64,000 nt of DNA from Pseudomonas sp. Au-Pse12 (GTDB lineage: Bacteria > Pseudomonadota > Gammaproteobacteria > Pseudomonadales > Pseudomonadaceae). The notes beneath the pieces are model-generated. The model did no database searches, was not told where the DNA came from, and saw only the letters and a program-made list of their open reading frames with translations. Below, in pieces: positions 46,592 to 56,290 of this stretch (position 1 is its first letter; every line of letters begins with the position of its first letter). The stretch covers positions 434,001-498,000 of the forward strand of contig NZ_JAJTTH010000003.1 of NCBI RefSeq assembly GCF_021341665.1, given 5' to 3'. The position numbers and the translations under genes were made by a program.

Positions 46592-47941
46592 TTAGAACAC
46601 CGACTGAATTTTCAGACCGGCCACCAACGCGTTATCCACTTCATCCACACCGCCCGGATGGGTGATGTATTGCAGGTTGGGGCGCACGGTCAGCCAGTTG
46701 GTCACGTGGAAACCGTAGTTGATCTCGTAGTTGTATTCCGTGTCGCGCAGCGGCATGTACAGCGGGTTGTCGTAGTTGCTGATGCCGTTGTCCTCGTTGA
46801 TCAACTGGGCGTTCTTGCGCACATCGTCGTTGACGTGGATACGCGCGAAACCGATGCCGACGTCATCTTTCGGACGGGCGTCGAACGGGCCCTTGTAGAC
46901 GAACATCAGCGACTGGTAGTTGTCGACGACGTTGGTGTCCTTGTCGTGGAAGGTGGCGTTGGCGGCGATGTTCAGGCCACGGGAAGCGTCACCGTTGTGC
47001 GTGGTGAGTTGCTGCTGCCCGACGAACCAGTAGCCGTGCTTGCTGTTGTGCACGCGATAGGCATCGCCCGTGTCCGCGGCGTCCTGACCGTTGACGTCCT
47101 TGCGCACATCATTGGCCTCGGCCGTGCTCTTGTAGTAACCGACGCGGTATTCGCCCGGCAGACTATTGAGCTTGGGCGACCAGACCAGCTCCACCGGCAA
47201 TACCGTGCCCTTGGTGCCGCTGCCGCTGAGCTTGAAGCCATTGCCGTGCTCCAGCTGCGAGGGGTTCTGGTTGTAGGCGCCGATCTGCGCATACAGCTCC
47301 GGGGTGATGTGGTACTTGACGCGCAACGCCGCCTGGCTGACCGGCCAGTTGTACCAGATTCCGGTGGCCCAGTTGCCCACCTGGGAGCCGCAGAAAGCCA
47401 GGTTCTGGAATTCGCAGGGGAAGGTGTTGAAGTCTTCGCCCTCGCCGAAGTAACCGGCCTTGACGTCCAGCTTGCCGTCGAGGAACTGGTGCTGGACCCA
47501 CAACTGGGTCAAGCGAACCATGTGGCCACGGCCGTAGACTTCCTGGGAGGAACTCAGGGTGCCGGCACGCGGGTCGCCGATGCGGTCATTGGAGATGTTC
47601 TGGCCGTTGCGGTTGGTCAGCTGGATCTTGGCCTGGGTGTTGTCCCAGCCCAGCAGTTTCTGCAGATCGAAGGCCACGCCGAGGCCGAACTGGTCGCTGT
47701 AGCGCCCGGTCTTGTCGTCGTTGTAGCCGCCACGCAGGTTGGCGCCCATTTCCCCGACGTAGTCGGCCTTGATGTCGATCCCCTGCTCGATCAGCTTGGT
47801 GCGCTCACCGCCCCAGTCACCGGTCATCCATTTGGAGTCGGCGCTGAACGCCTCGTCGGCCATGGCATTGGCGGACAGGGCCAGGGCCGCTACCGCCGAC
47901 AACTGGCAGAGCACCCGAGTATTGCTGTGTTGCTTTTTCAT
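46592..47941 (-). CDS. oprB: OprB carbohydrate-selective porin
   Basis: A 449-residue outer-membrane porin with a signal peptide of about 28 residues (ending SANAMA). The mature protein begins DEAFSADSKWMTGDWGGERT, the OprB family start. Beta strands alternate aromatic and charged residues to a C-terminal Phe (LKIQSVF), typical of outer-membrane barrels. It allows glucose to enter the periplasm. It follows the ABC transporter ATPase gene by 88 bp in the same direction, so it is part of or next to that operon. Confidence 0.96.
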   Translation of the reverse strand: MKKQHSNTRVLCQLSAVAALALSANAMADEAFSADSKWMTGDWGGERTKLIEQGIDIKADYVGEMGANLRGGYNDDKTGRYSDQFGLGVAFDLQKLLGWDNTQAKIQLTNRNGQNISNDRIGDPRAGTLSSSQEVYGRGHMVRLTQLWVQHQFLDGKLDVKAGYFGEGEDFNTFPCEFQNLAFCGSQVGNWATGIWYNWPVSQAALRVKYHITPELYAQIGAYNQNPSQLEHGNGFKLSGSGTKGTVLPVELVWSPKLNSLPGEYRVGYYKSTAEANDVRKDVNGQDAADTGDAYRVHNSKHGYWFVGQQQLTTHNGDASRGLNIAANATFHDKDTNVVDNYQSLMFVYKGPFDARPKDDVGIGFARIHVNDDVRKNAQLINEDNGISNYDNPLYMPLRDTEYNYEINYGFHVTNWLTVRPNLQYITHPGGVDEVDNALVAGLKIQSVF

Positions 47942-48029
47942 CCCTACATCCTCGTCTTTATTGTTATTAACGATTTATCCAACGCGGTTTACAGCGGGTG
48001 CGACGGATGACAGGCCATCCGTCACGCAT

Positions 48030-49190
48030 TCAACGCCCCTTGAACTGCGCCACATTGCCACTGCGCGCCTCGGGAGCCGGTACGCCGGCCACTCCCAGCC
48101 GCTCGCCACTCTGGGCATCGAACAGCAGCACCCGGGCCGGATCGAACTGCAGGGTCAGGCTTTCCCCGGCCTCGGGCGCCTGGTCCGGCGCCAGGCGGCA
48201 GCAGACCTTGGTGCCATTGAGGGTGACGAACACCAGGGTGTCTGGGCCGGTGGGCTCGACCACCTGGACTTCGGCGCGAATAGTCGGCAGGCCGTTGGCC
48301 TCGCCCGAGGCCAGGGCAATCTGCTCCGGACGGATGCCGAGGATCACCTCGCGGTCTTCCAGCCCGGCGTCCTGCGGCCCCAGGGGCAGCTCGCAACGGG
48401 CCTGGCCACTGTCCAGCAGGGCCAGCAGGCGGCCGTCCTTGCGTTGCAGGCGCAGGGGAATGAAGTTCATCGGCGGCGAACCGATGAAGCTCGCCACGAA
48501 CAGGTTGGCCGGGTCGTTGTAGATCTGCTTCGGCGTGCCGAACTGCTGGATGATCCCATCCTTCATCACCGCCACCTTGTCGCCCAGGGTCATGGCTTCG
48601 ATCTGGTCGTGGGTGACGTAGACCGTGGTGGTCTTCAGGCGCTGGTGCATCAGTTTCATTTCAGTGCGCATCTCGACCCGCAGCTTGGCGTCGAGGTTGG
48701 ACAACGGTTCGTCGAACAGGTAGATCTTCGGCCGCCGCGCCAGGGCCCGGCCCATAGCCACCCGCTGCTGCTGGCCACCGGAAAGCTGGCCCGGTTTGCG
48801 GGTCAGCAGGTGCTCGATCTGCAGCAGCTTGGCCACCCGCGCCACTTCCGCGTCGATCTCGGCGGTGGGCATCTTGCGGATCTTCAGGCCGAAGGCGATG
48901 TTGTCGCGCACGCTCATGGTCGGGTACAGCGCGTAGGACTGGAACACCATGGCAATGTCACGGTCCTTGGGGCTCATGCCACTGATGTCGGCATCGTCCA
49001 CCAGGATCGCCCCGCCACTGATGTGCTCCAGCCCGGCGATGCAGTTCATCAGGGTGGATTTGCCGCAGCCGGACGGGCCGACGAGGATCAGGAACTCACC
49101 GTCGTCGATCTTCAGCTCGATGTTCTTCAGGGTGTCCGGCAGCCCGGCACCGTAGGTCTTGTTGACGTTGCGTAATTCGAGAGTTGCCAT
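48030..49190 (-). CDS. Sugar ABC transporter ATP-binding protein
   Basis: A 386-residue MalK/UgpC-type ATPase. It has Walker [13 protein letters not shown] (near residue 38), the signature [20 protein letters not shown], Walker [14 protein letters not shown] and the switch His in [10 protein letters not shown]. The C-terminal TOBE region (residues 240-386) is regulatory. It is the ATPase of the glucose/mannose transporter (gltK/gtsD in other strains). It lies 3 bp after the upstream permease gene. Confidence 0.95.
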   Translation of the reverse strand: MATLELRNVNKTYGAGLPDTLKNIELKIDDGEFLILVGPSGCGKSTLMNCIAGLEHISGGAILVDDADISGMSPKDRDIAMVFQSYALYPTMSVRDNIAFGLKIRKMPTAEIDAEVARVAKLLQIEHLLTRKPGQLSGGQQQRVAMGRALARRPKIYLFDEPLSNLDAKLRVEMRTEMKLMHQRLKTTTVYVTHDQIEAMTLGDKVAVMKDGIIQQFGTPKQIYNDPANLFVASFIGSPPMNFIPLRLQRKDGRLLALLDSGQARCELPLGPQDAGLEDREVILGIRPEQIALASGEANGLPTIRAEVQVVEPTGPDTLVFVTLNGTKVCCRLAPDQAPEAGESLTLQFDPARVLLFDAQSGERLGVAGVPAPEARSGNVAQFKGR

Positions 49191-49193
49191 GCT

Positions 49194-50039
49194 TTACCCC
49201 TTGACCGCGCCGGACGTCAGCCCGCGCAGGAAATACTTGCCGGCGAAGATGTAGACCAGCAGTGTCGGCAGCCCGGCGATCATCGCCGCCGCCATATCAA
49301 CGTTGTATTCCTTGGCCCCGGTGCTGGTGTTGACCAGGTTGTTCAGGGCCACGGTGATCGGTTGTGCGTCGCCGCTGGCAAACACCACGCCGAAGAGGAA
49401 GTCGTTCCAGATCTGGGTGAACTGCCAGATCAGGCAGACCATGATGATCGGCACCGACATCGGCAGCAGGATCTTGCCGAAGATGGTGAAGAACCCGGCG
49501 CCGTCCAGGCGCGCCGCCTTGACCAGGGCATCGGGAATGCTCACGTAGTAGTTGCGGAAAAACAGCGTGGTGAAGGCCAGGCCGTAGACCACGTGCACCA
49601 GCACCAGGCCGGTGGTGGTGTTGGCCAGGCCGAACTTGCCGAGGGTGAACGAGGCCGGCAGCAGCACGGTCTGGAACGGCAGGAAGCAGCCGAACAGCAG
49701 CAGGCCGAAGAACAGCTGGGAGCCGCGAAAGCGCCACATCGACAGCACGTAGCCGTTCATTGCACCAATGAACGTGGAGATCAGCACCGCCGGCACGGTG
49801 ATCTTCACCGAGTTCCAGAAGTAGCCGCCCACGGTGTCCCAGGCCTTGATCCAGCCGATGCCGTCCACCACCTGGGGCCAGCTCAGCAGGTTGCCGGTGC
49901 GGATGTCTTCGGGGGTCTTGAAGCTGGTCAGCAGCATCACCACCAGGGGAATCAAGTACACCGCCGCCGCCAGCAGCAAGGTGGCGTAGATGGCGATCCG
50001 ACTGAAGTTCAGGGTCGGCTTGGCGAGGGAGTTAGTCAT
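49194..50039 (-). CDS. Sugar ABC transporter permease (MalG-like)
   Basis: A 281-residue MalG-type permease with six helices. The EAA loop is YYVSIPDALVKAARLDGAG followed by FFTIFGKILLPMSVPI. It pairs with the permease encoded just upstream; the two genes overlap by 8 bp. It forms the membrane channel of the glucose ABC transporter (gltG/gtsC in other strains). Confidence 0.95.
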   Translation of the reverse strand: MTNSLAKPTLNFSRIAIYATLLLAAAVYLIPLVVMLLTSFKTPEDIRTGNLLSWPQVVDGIGWIKAWDTVGGYFWNSVKITVPAVLISTFIGAMNGYVLSMWRFRGSQLFFGLLLFGCFLPFQTVLLPASFTLGKFGLANTTTGLVLVHVVYGLAFTTLFFRNYYVSIPDALVKAARLDGAGFFTIFGKILLPMSVPIIMVCLIWQFTQIWNDFLFGVVFASGDAQPITVALNNLVNTSTGAKEYNVDMAAAMIAGLPTLLVYIFAGKYFLRGLTSGAVKG

Positions 50040-50940
50040 GACGCTTGCCTCGCAGTTCGGAGTACAGGTACGGCACCAGGATGGTCAGCACGGCACCGAG
50101 CATCAGCATGGCGCTGGCCGAGCCGATGCCCATCTGGCCCCGGCTGAAGGTGAAGGAATACATGAACATCGCCGGCAGGTCGGAGGAGTAGCCCGGGCCG
50201 CCCGCAGTCATCGCTGCCACCAGGTCGAAGCTCTTGATGGCGATGTGGGCGAGGATCATGAAGGCGCTGAAGAACACCGGGCGCAGGCTCGGCAGAACGA
50301 TCTTCAGGTAGATGGTCGGCAGGCTCGCGCCGTCCACCTGGGCGGCGCGGATGATCGACTGGTCAACACCGCGCAAGCCGGCGAGGAACATCGCCATGAC
50401 AAAGCCCGAGGCCTGCCACACGGCGGCAATCACCAGGCAGTAGACCACCCGGTCCTGATCCACCAGCCAGTCCAGGCGAAAGCCTTCCCAGCCCCAGTCG
50501 CGGAGCATCTTGTCCAGGCCCAGGCCGGGGTTGAGCAGCCACTTCCAGGCGGTGCCGGTGACGATCATCGACAGTGCCATGGGGTACAGGTACACGGTGC
50601 GAATGAAGCCTTCCTTGCGGATGCGCTGGTCCAGCAGCACCGCGAGGAACACCCCCAGCACCAGGCTGATGGCGATGAACATGCCGCCGAACAGCGCGAG
50701 GTTCTTGCTCGCCACCCACCAGCGGTCGTTGTCCATCAGCCGCAGGTACTGCTGCAGGCCGACCCACTTGTAGCTCGGCATGAAGCTGGAATTGGTAAAG
50801 GACAGAATGAACGTCCAGATGATGTAACCGTAGAACCCCACCAGCACGATCACCATGCTGGGCGCCAGCACCAGCTTGGGCAGCCAGCGCTGCAATGCGT
50901 CCAGGGGTGAGGCCTTGCTGAAAACCGCCACAGAGCTCAT
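50032..50940 (-). CDS. Sugar ABC transporter permease (MalF-like)
   Basis: A 302-residue MalF-type permease with six helices. The EAA-like loop is RGVDQSIIRAAQVDGASLP with IYLKIVLPSLRP. The ATG at 50940 is used; 25 upstream codons belong to the REPIN region and are not coding. It is the first permease of the system (gltF/gtsB in other strains) and is separated from the binding-protein gene by a 188-bp gap with a REPIN. Confidence 0.94.
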   Translation of the reverse strand: MSSVAVFSKASPLDALQRWLPKLVLAPSMVIVLVGFYGYIIWTFILSFTNSSFMPSYKWVGLQQYLRLMDNDRWWVASKNLALFGGMFIAISLVLGVFLAVLLDQRIRKEGFIRTVYLYPMALSMIVTGTAWKWLLNPGLGLDKMLRDWGWEGFRLDWLVDQDRVVYCLVIAAVWQASGFVMAMFLAGLRGVDQSIIRAAQVDGASLPTIYLKIVLPSLRPVFFSAFMILAHIAIKSFDLVAAMTAGGPGYSSDLPAMFMYSFTFSRGQMGIGSASAMLMLGAVLTILVPYLYSELRGKRHD

Positions 50941-50980
50941 CGGGATAATCCAGTTGAAGGAATGAAGTCCGACGCGCCCT

Positions 50981-51072
50981 CTGTAGGAGCGAGCTTGCTC
51001 GCGATAGCGATCCAACCGTCGACATCCAGGGTGAATGTCAGGCCGTCATCGCGAGCACGCTCGCTCCTACAG
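50981..51072. repeat. REPIN-like pair of inverted REP sequences
   Basis: Positions 50981-51005 and 51048-51072 are 25-bp inverted copies with a single mismatch; they include CTGTAGGAGCGAGC and GCTCGCTCCTACAG. Each arm itself has an internal GAGC/GCTC hairpin. The pair is about 92 bp long. This is the REPIN arrangement common in Pseudomonas intergenic regions. It lies between the binding-protein gene and the permease genes and can adjust relative transcript levels. Confidence 0.9.
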
Positions 51073-51128
51073 AAGGGGGGGAAGCATCGTCAGATAAATC
51101 GCCGCAGGCGAACCTGCGGCGCCGGACC

Positions 51129-52421
51129 TTACTGCGCGGCCTTGACCGCCGAGGCCAGTTGCGCACTGGCCTTGGCCGGGTCCGCATCCTTGTCGTTCAT
51201 GAAGTTGGTGACCACGTCGAAGATCGCGCCCTGCACCGCCAGGGAGGTGGCCATGTTGTGCGCCATGCTCGGCTGCAGGCCGCCGGTCTTCTCGTCCGCC
51301 AGGAAGTCCTTGGCCGACGCCTGGGCACAGGAGTCGAAGCCCTCGGCGCTCATGTCATTGAGCATGTCGGTGCGCACCGGGATCGAACCCTTGTTGATGC
51401 TGAAGACCTTCTGGAAGTCCTTGCCCAGGGCCACCTTGGCCAGGTCCTGCTGAGCGGCGATGTCACCCTTGCGATCGGCCTTGAGCTTGAACACCGCCAG
51501 GGAGTCGATGTTGTAGGTGAAGGCCTTGTCGGTGCCCGGGAACGGCACGCACTGGTAGTCCTTGCCGGCGATTTTCTTCGCCGCGGTCCACTCACTCTTG
51601 GCCCAGTCGCCCATCATCTGCATGCCGGCCTTGCCGCCGATCACGTCGGCCGCGGCGATGTTCCAGTCACGCCCGGCGCGGTTGGGGTCCATGTAGCCGG
51701 TGATCTTCTTCAGCTCGGCGAAGGCCTTGACCATTTCCGGACCGGCGAGGGTTTTCTGGTCCAGGTCCACCAAGGCTTTCTTGTAGCCTTCAGGGCCCAT
51801 GACCGAGAGCACCACGTCTTCGAACACGGTGCTGTCCTGCCACGGCTGGCCGCCGTGGGCCAGGGCAATGAAGCCCGCGGCCTTGAGCTTGTCGCCGGCG
51901 GCGTAGAATTCTTCGAGGGTGGTCGGGGCCTTGTCGATCCCGGCCTTCTTGAACACTTGCGGGTTGATCCACAGCCAGTTGACCCGGTGGATGTTCACCG
52001 GCACGGCGACGTAGTCACCTTCGTACTTGACGGTGTTGGCCACCTTGGACGAGAGCAGGCCGTCCCAGTTTTCCGCCTTGGCCACGTCCTTGAGGGTGTC
52101 GGTGCTGAGCAGGCCGGTGCTGCCCCATTCCTGGATGTCCGGGCCCTTGATCTGCGCCACGCCCGGCGGGTTGCCGGCCACGGCGCGGCTTTTCAGCACG
52201 GTCATCGCGGTGGAGCCGCCACCGCCGGCCACGGCACCGTCCTTCCAGGTGAAGCCGTCTTTTTCCACTTGCGCCTTGAGCACATCGACGGCCGCTTTTT
52301 CACCACCCGAAGTCCACCAGTGGACAACTTCCACGGAACCTTTGGAGTCGGCGGCGAGGGCACTCAGGGGAAACAGAGAGGCAAGGGAAATGACAGTGGC
52401 GAGGCGAGAAATCGCATTCAT
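51129..52421 (-). CDS. Sugar ABC transporter substrate-binding protein
   Basis: A 430-residue periplasmic binding protein with a signal peptide of about 24 residues ending SALAA. The family start [22 protein letters not shown] follows, with [19 protein letters not shown] and [13 protein letters not shown], typical of glucose/mannose-binding proteins (gltB/gtsA in other strains). The ATG at 52421 follows AAGGTAC at 8 nt. It captures glucose for the ABC permeases. It heads the transporter operon, downstream of the AGE epimerase gene. Confidence 0.94.
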   Translation of the reverse strand: MNAISRLATVISLASLFPLSALAADSKGSVEVVHWWTSGGEKAAVDVLKAQVEKDGFTWKDGAVAGGGGSTAMTVLKSRAVAGNPPGVAQIKGPDIQEWGSTGLLSTDTLKDVAKAENWDGLLSSKVANTVKYEGDYVAVPVNIHRVNWLWINPQVFKKAGIDKAPTTLEEFYAAGDKLKAAGFIALAHGGQPWQDSTVFEDVVLSVMGPEGYKKALVDLDQKTLAGPEMVKAFAELKKITGYMDPNRAGRDWNIAAADVIGGKAGMQMMGDWAKSEWTAAKKIAGKDYQCVPFPGTDKAFTYNIDSLAVFKLKADRKGDIAAQQDLAKVALGKDFQKVFSINKGSIPVRTDMLNDMSAEGFDSCAQASAKDFLADEKTGGLQPSMAHNMATSLAVQGAIFDVVTNFMNDKDADPAKASAQLASAVKAAQ

Positions 52422-52537
52422 CTGAAGTACCTTTCTTGTTGTTATGCATGCAAGTCTGGTGCTTGCGCTGCACACGAGTCTAAACAGCCTAGTCGAACGT
52501 TCGGGTAACGAAGCGACGGTGAAATGTCACGACATGG

Positions 52538-53797
52538 TTACACAAGGCCCGGAACAGACGCCTGGGCCAAGGCCGAAGCCAGGCTCGGCGCCAGCGGCAG
52601 GCGCGGAATCAGCACCGCCTGCCAGGCGTGATAGAGGTCCGGCTTGCCGCCCCAGATCTCGGCGGCCGGGCGATTGTCGCGGCCCAGTTCGTGATGCCAA
52701 CTGCCCTGCTGGCGATCGATGAAATGCGCTTCGCAGAACTCCCAGAAACGCCGGTACCAGACCTCGTACTGCTGCTCGCCGGTGCGCTTGAGCAAGGCGC
52801 TGGCGGCGGCGCTGGCCTCGGCGTGAGTCCAGTGCAGGCGCTGGCGCACCACCGGCCGATTGTCCCAGTCCAGGGTGTAGACAATGCCCGGCGCGCCATC
52901 CACGTCCCAGCCGTGGCGGCAGTTACTCGCGAACAGGCGTTGCGCATCCAGCGCCAGCCAGCCCGGGGTCAGCATCCCGGCCAGGCCGCGCGACGCCTCC
53001 AGGTGCAAGAGCAGGCGTGCCCATTCGAAGCCGTGGCCCGGCGTGGTGCCGAAGGGCCGGAAACCATCGGCGGGAAAGGCCCGGTTGTAGTCGCGCAAGG
53101 GCTGCCAGCCACAGTCGAAATGCTCGATCACCATGAAGTCGTTGGCGGCGGCGTGCTGATGGATCACCCGCTCGACGATGCGCAGGGCGCGGTTGAGCCA
53201 GCGCGGGTCCTGGGTGACATCGGCCAGGGCCAGGAAGGCCTCGGTGGCGTGCATGTTGCTGTTGGCGCCGCGATAGGCTTCCAGCTCGCTCCAGTTGCGA
53301 TTGAAGGACTCGAGCATGGCGCCCTCCTCCTCGCTCCAGAAATGCCCGTCGATGATTCGGATCGCTTCCTCAAGCAGGGCCTGGGCACCCGGCCGCTGCG
53401 CGACCACCGCGGAGCTGGCGGCCAGGGCGACAAAGGCGTGCAGGTAGGCGGCCTTGGTGCTGTTGCCATCCGCCTGCCCGGCAACCGCGAACCAGCCGCC
53501 GTGCTCGGCATCGCGCAACGGCCCCATGAGCGCGGCGATACCGTGATCCACCAGCCCGGCATAGCCGGGCAGGCCCTGGGCATGCGCCATGGCAAAGCTG
53601 TGGGTCATGCGCGCGGTGTTCATGGTTTCGGCCAGGGCGCCTTCGGGCAGGCGGCCCTGGGCATCGAGGTTGCCGAAGCCTTCGGCGAGCCGTGAAGCCT
53701 TGGCGAAATCCAGCAGGCGCAGGCCTTCGGCGGCGAGCCAGGCCTGATGTGCAGGTGCATTCAGCCAGCTGCCCAATGGCAGGGAAAGAGCGTCCAT
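52538..53797 (-). CDS. AGE-family sugar epimerase/isomerase (mannose isomerase-like)
   Basis: A 419-residue (alpha/alpha)6-barrel protein of the N-acylglucosamine 2-epimerase/YihS family. It has ARMTHSFAMAHAQG, RGANSNMHATEAFLAL, GTTPGHGFEWARLLLHLE and LHWTHAEASAAASALL, which include the His residues of the active site. It probably interconverts mannose or related aldoses with fructose. It sits upstream of the sugar transporter genes and after the gtrS gene, which suggests a second hexose can feed this locus. Exact substrate unknown. Confidence 0.82.
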   Translation of the reverse strand: MDALSLPLGSWLNAPAHQAWLAAEGLRLLDFAKASRLAEGFGNLDAQGRLPEGALAETMNTARMTHSFAMAHAQGLPGYAGLVDHGIAALMGPLRDAEHGGWFAVAGQADGNSTKAAYLHAFVALAASSAVVAQRPGAQALLEEAIRIIDGHFWSEEEGAMLESFNRNWSELEAYRGANSNMHATEAFLALADVTQDPRWLNRALRIVERVIHQHAAANDFMVIEHFDCGWQPLRDYNRAFPADGFRPFGTTPGHGFEWARLLLHLEASRGLAGMLTPGWLALDAQRLFASNCRHGWDVDGAPGIVYTLDWDNRPVVRQRLHWTHAEASAAASALLKRTGEQQYEVWYRRFWEFCEAHFIDRQQGSWHHELGRDNRPAAEIWGGKPDLYHAWQAVLIPRLPLAPSLASALAQASVPGLV

Positions 53798-54012
53798 GGG
53801 TGACCTGTTGTTGTTTTTATCGAAGGCCTGAGTCTAATCAAGCCGCCCGCAACCGCAGGTAACGAAGAGCCCGCGCAATGTCACCGCCTGGTGACATTGC
53901 GCTGCACTGCAGGAGCCGGCTTGCCGGCGTCGCGGCCCTTGAATCCCGTAGTGCTCTTGAAGACGCCTTCGCTGGCACGCCAGCGCCTACGCAAGCCAGT
54001 CTCACGCCGACA
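53798..54012. repeat. REP-like inverted sequence between gtrS and the epimerase gene
   Basis: The 215-bp gap holds GCAGGAGCCGGCTTGCCGGC near 53909-53928 and CGCTGGCACGCCAGCGCCTAC near 53961-53981, each with its own hairpin. They resemble the two heads of a degraded REPIN. It separates the regulatory genes from the epimerase and transporter genes. Confidence 0.55.
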
Positions 54013-55482
54013 TCAGTCGAAGGTCCGGGGCAGGTACAGGGTCACGCGCAGGCCGCCTTCGCGCAGGTTCTGCAGGCTGACTTCGCCGCCATGGCTGTGG
54101 GCGATGTTGCGCGCGATGCCCAGGCCCAGGCCGTAGCCCTGCTGCTGGCCGGCCAGGCGGAAGTGCGGCTCGAACACCTGCTCCAGGCGCTGCTCCGGTA
54201 CGCCCGGGCCTTCGTCGTCGACATGCAGGACAAAGCCGCTGTCGTCGTCTTCGATGTGCAAGTGGGCGTTCTGCCCGTACTTCAGGGCGTTGTCGATCAG
54301 GTTGCCCATGCAGCGCTTGAGCGCCAGGGGCTTGCCCGGGTAGCTGGCCAGCGCCCGCCCCTGCTGGGTCACCCGGCCGTTGCCGTGGGGCGCCAGGTAA
54401 GGCTCCACCAGGCAATCGAGCACCTGGTTGAGGTCCACTGGCTCGATGTTCTCGTGGATGTCGGTGTCCTTGACGCACTGCAACGCGCCCTTGACCAGCA
54501 GTTCCAGCTCGTCCAGGTCGCGGCCGAACTTGGCTTGCAGTTGCTCGTCTTCCAGCAGCTCGACCCGCAGGCGCAGGCGGGTGATGGGGGTGCGCAGGTC
54601 GTGGGAAATGGCACTGAACAGCTGGCTGCGCTCGGTCAGGTAGCGGCTGATGCGTTCGCGCATGCTGTTGAAGGCCCGCCCCACTTCCACCACTTCACTG
54701 CCACCGCCCTCCGCCACCGGCTCGACGTCGGCGCCCAGGGACATGTCCCGCGCGGCCCGGGCCAGGCGCTTGAGGGGCCGGCTCTGCCAGTGCACCAAGA
54801 GGCCGATGAACAGCAGCAAAAACCCGCTGGTGAGCAGGATGAACCACACCTGCTGCGCCGGCAGGCCCTGTTCTTCGAGGCTGGTGTAGGGCTCGGGCAG
54901 CAGCGAGGCGATGTACAGCCATTCCCCTGGGGCCATCTGGATCTGGGTCACCAGCACCGGCGGGTTCACCGGTTCCAGGGTCAGGGCGTAATGGGCCCAG
55001 GAGCGGGGCAATTCATCGAGCTTGAGGCCGCCATTGAAGATCCGCAGGTCATCGGGGCTGACAAAGGTCACGGAAATGTCCGCGTCATTGCCCAGGGACT
55101 GGCGCAGCACCTGTTCCACCGCGTGTAGCACGGCTTCTTTGCGTGGGGTGGCGGGCAGTACCTGCATGCCCAGGGGTTTGTCATTGAGGGTCACGACAAA
55201 GCGGGTGCCGCCCATGCTGCGCAACTGGTCGAGCACCAGGGGCCGGTACGCCACCGGCAACGAACGCAGGTAGCTGACGCTGGCGGTCATCGAATGGGCC
55301 AGGCTGCGGGCGCTGGTCACCAGGCCTTCGAGCTGGGTGGCGCGCAACTGCGAGACCCAGATCACGCTGGACAGCGCCTGGGCGAACAGCACCGCCAACA
55401 GGGTCAGGAGCAGCATGCGCCCCAACAGCGAGCGCGGCACCGGCAAGCGCCGGAGCAGCCTGCGTAACGCCTCAGTGAGCAT
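54013..55482 (-). CDS. gtrS: Sensor histidine kinase of the glucose uptake system
   Basis: A 489-residue membrane kinase. A first helix (SLLGRMLLLTLLAVLFAQAL) is near residue 20, a periplasmic domain follows, then a second helix (WFILLTSGFLLLFIGLLVHW) near 270, a HAMP linker, the H-box ISHDLRTPITRLRLRVE and the ATPase domain with GNLIDNALKYG and GLGLGIARNIAHSHGG. The ATG at 55482 overlaps the gltR end by 11 bp. It senses 2-ketogluconate or 6-phosphogluconate in other Pseudomonas and phosphorylates GltR. Confidence 0.92.
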   Translation of the reverse strand: MLTEALRRLLRRLPVPRSLLGRMLLLTLLAVLFAQALSSVIWVSQLRATQLEGLVTSARSLAHSMTASVSYLRSLPVAYRPLVLDQLRSMGGTRFVVTLNDKPLGMQVLPATPRKEAVLHAVEQVLRQSLGNDADISVTFVSPDDLRIFNGGLKLDELPRSWAHYALTLEPVNPPVLVTQIQMAPGEWLYIASLLPEPYTSLEEQGLPAQQVWFILLTSGFLLLFIGLLVHWQSRPLKRLARAARDMSLGADVEPVAEGGGSEVVEVGRAFNSMRERISRYLTERSQLFSAISHDLRTPITRLRLRVELLEDEQLQAKFGRDLDELELLVKGALQCVKDTDIHENIEPVDLNQVLDCLVEPYLAPHGNGRVTQQGRALASYPGKPLALKRCMGNLIDNALKYGQNAHLHIEDDDSGFVLHVDDEGPGVPEQRLEQVFEPHFRLAGQQQGYGLGLGIARNIAHSHGGEVSLQNLREGGLRVTLYLPRTFD

Positions 55483-56203
55483 TGCCGGCAACCACATTGG
55501 CTGCCAGCTGATAGCCGCTGCCACGCACGGTGCGGATCAGCCGCGGCGGCTTTTCCGTGTCCCGCAGGCGTTGGCGCAGGCGGCTGACCGCCATGTCGAC
55601 GATGCGATCCAGGGGCATCAGGTCGCGGCCGCGAGTGGCGTTGCCGATGGTGTCGCGGTCGAGGATTTCCTGGGGGTGGTCAAGAAACAGCTTGAGCAGG
55701 GCGAAGTCGGCGCCGGAGAGAATCACTTCCTCGCCGTCGTTGTGAAACAGCCGGTGGCTGATCACATCCAGGCGCCATTCGTCGAAGCACAGCACGTCAC
55801 CCGCGACCCGCTCCTGGGCGAACTGCACGCGCCGCAACAAGGCCTTGATCCGTGCCTGCAACTCCCGGGGGCTGAAGGGCTTGCCCAGGTAGTCGTCGGC
55901 GCCCAGCTCCAGGCCGATGACCCGGTCGGCCTCGTCGGAGCTGGCGGTGAGCATGATGATCGGCACCTGGCTGCGCTTGGCGTGCTGGCGGATCCAGCGG
56001 CACAGGCTGAAGCCGTCTTCATCGGGCAGCATCACGTCGAGGATCACCAGGTCACTGGGCGCCTCGTTCAGGGCCTGGCGAAAACCGGCCCCGTCCGCGG
56101 TGCTGCGCACCTGGAAGCCGCAGCGGCTGAGGTAGGTTTCCAGCAGCTCGCGAATTTCCTGATCATCGTCAACCAACAAAATCGACTTACTGACTGAACT
56201 CAC
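55472..56203 (-). CDS. gltR: Response regulator of the glucose uptake system
   Basis: A 243-residue OmpR-type regulator starting with GTG. The receiver holds DDD near residue 12 and the phospho-acceptor Asp56 (LVILDVMLPDEDG); the Lys is in YLGKPF. The winged-helix domain ends with LIRTVRGSGYQLA. It controls oprB and the glucose transporter genes in Pseudomonas. It lies 87 bp after glk and overlaps gtrS. Confidence 0.94.
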   Translation of the reverse strand: MSSVSKSILLVDDDQEIRELLETYLSRCGFQVRSTADGAGFRQALNEAPSDLVILDVMLPDEDGFSLCRWIRQHAKRSQVPIIMLTASSDEADRVIGLELGADDYLGKPFSPRELQARIKALLRRVQFAQERVAGDVLCFDEWRLDVISHRLFHNDGEEVILSGADFALLKLFLDHPQEILDRDTIGNATRGRDLMPLDRIVDMAVSRLRQRLRDTEKPPRLIRTVRGSGYQLAANVVAGNAH

Positions 56204-56290
56204 CGGGGCCGTCCTTATTGTTAGGCAGGGAGCGCGATTATGCCTGATGGCGGGAGGCCTGTTACGGCCTGTACGCCCTGCTGCTCGGTG

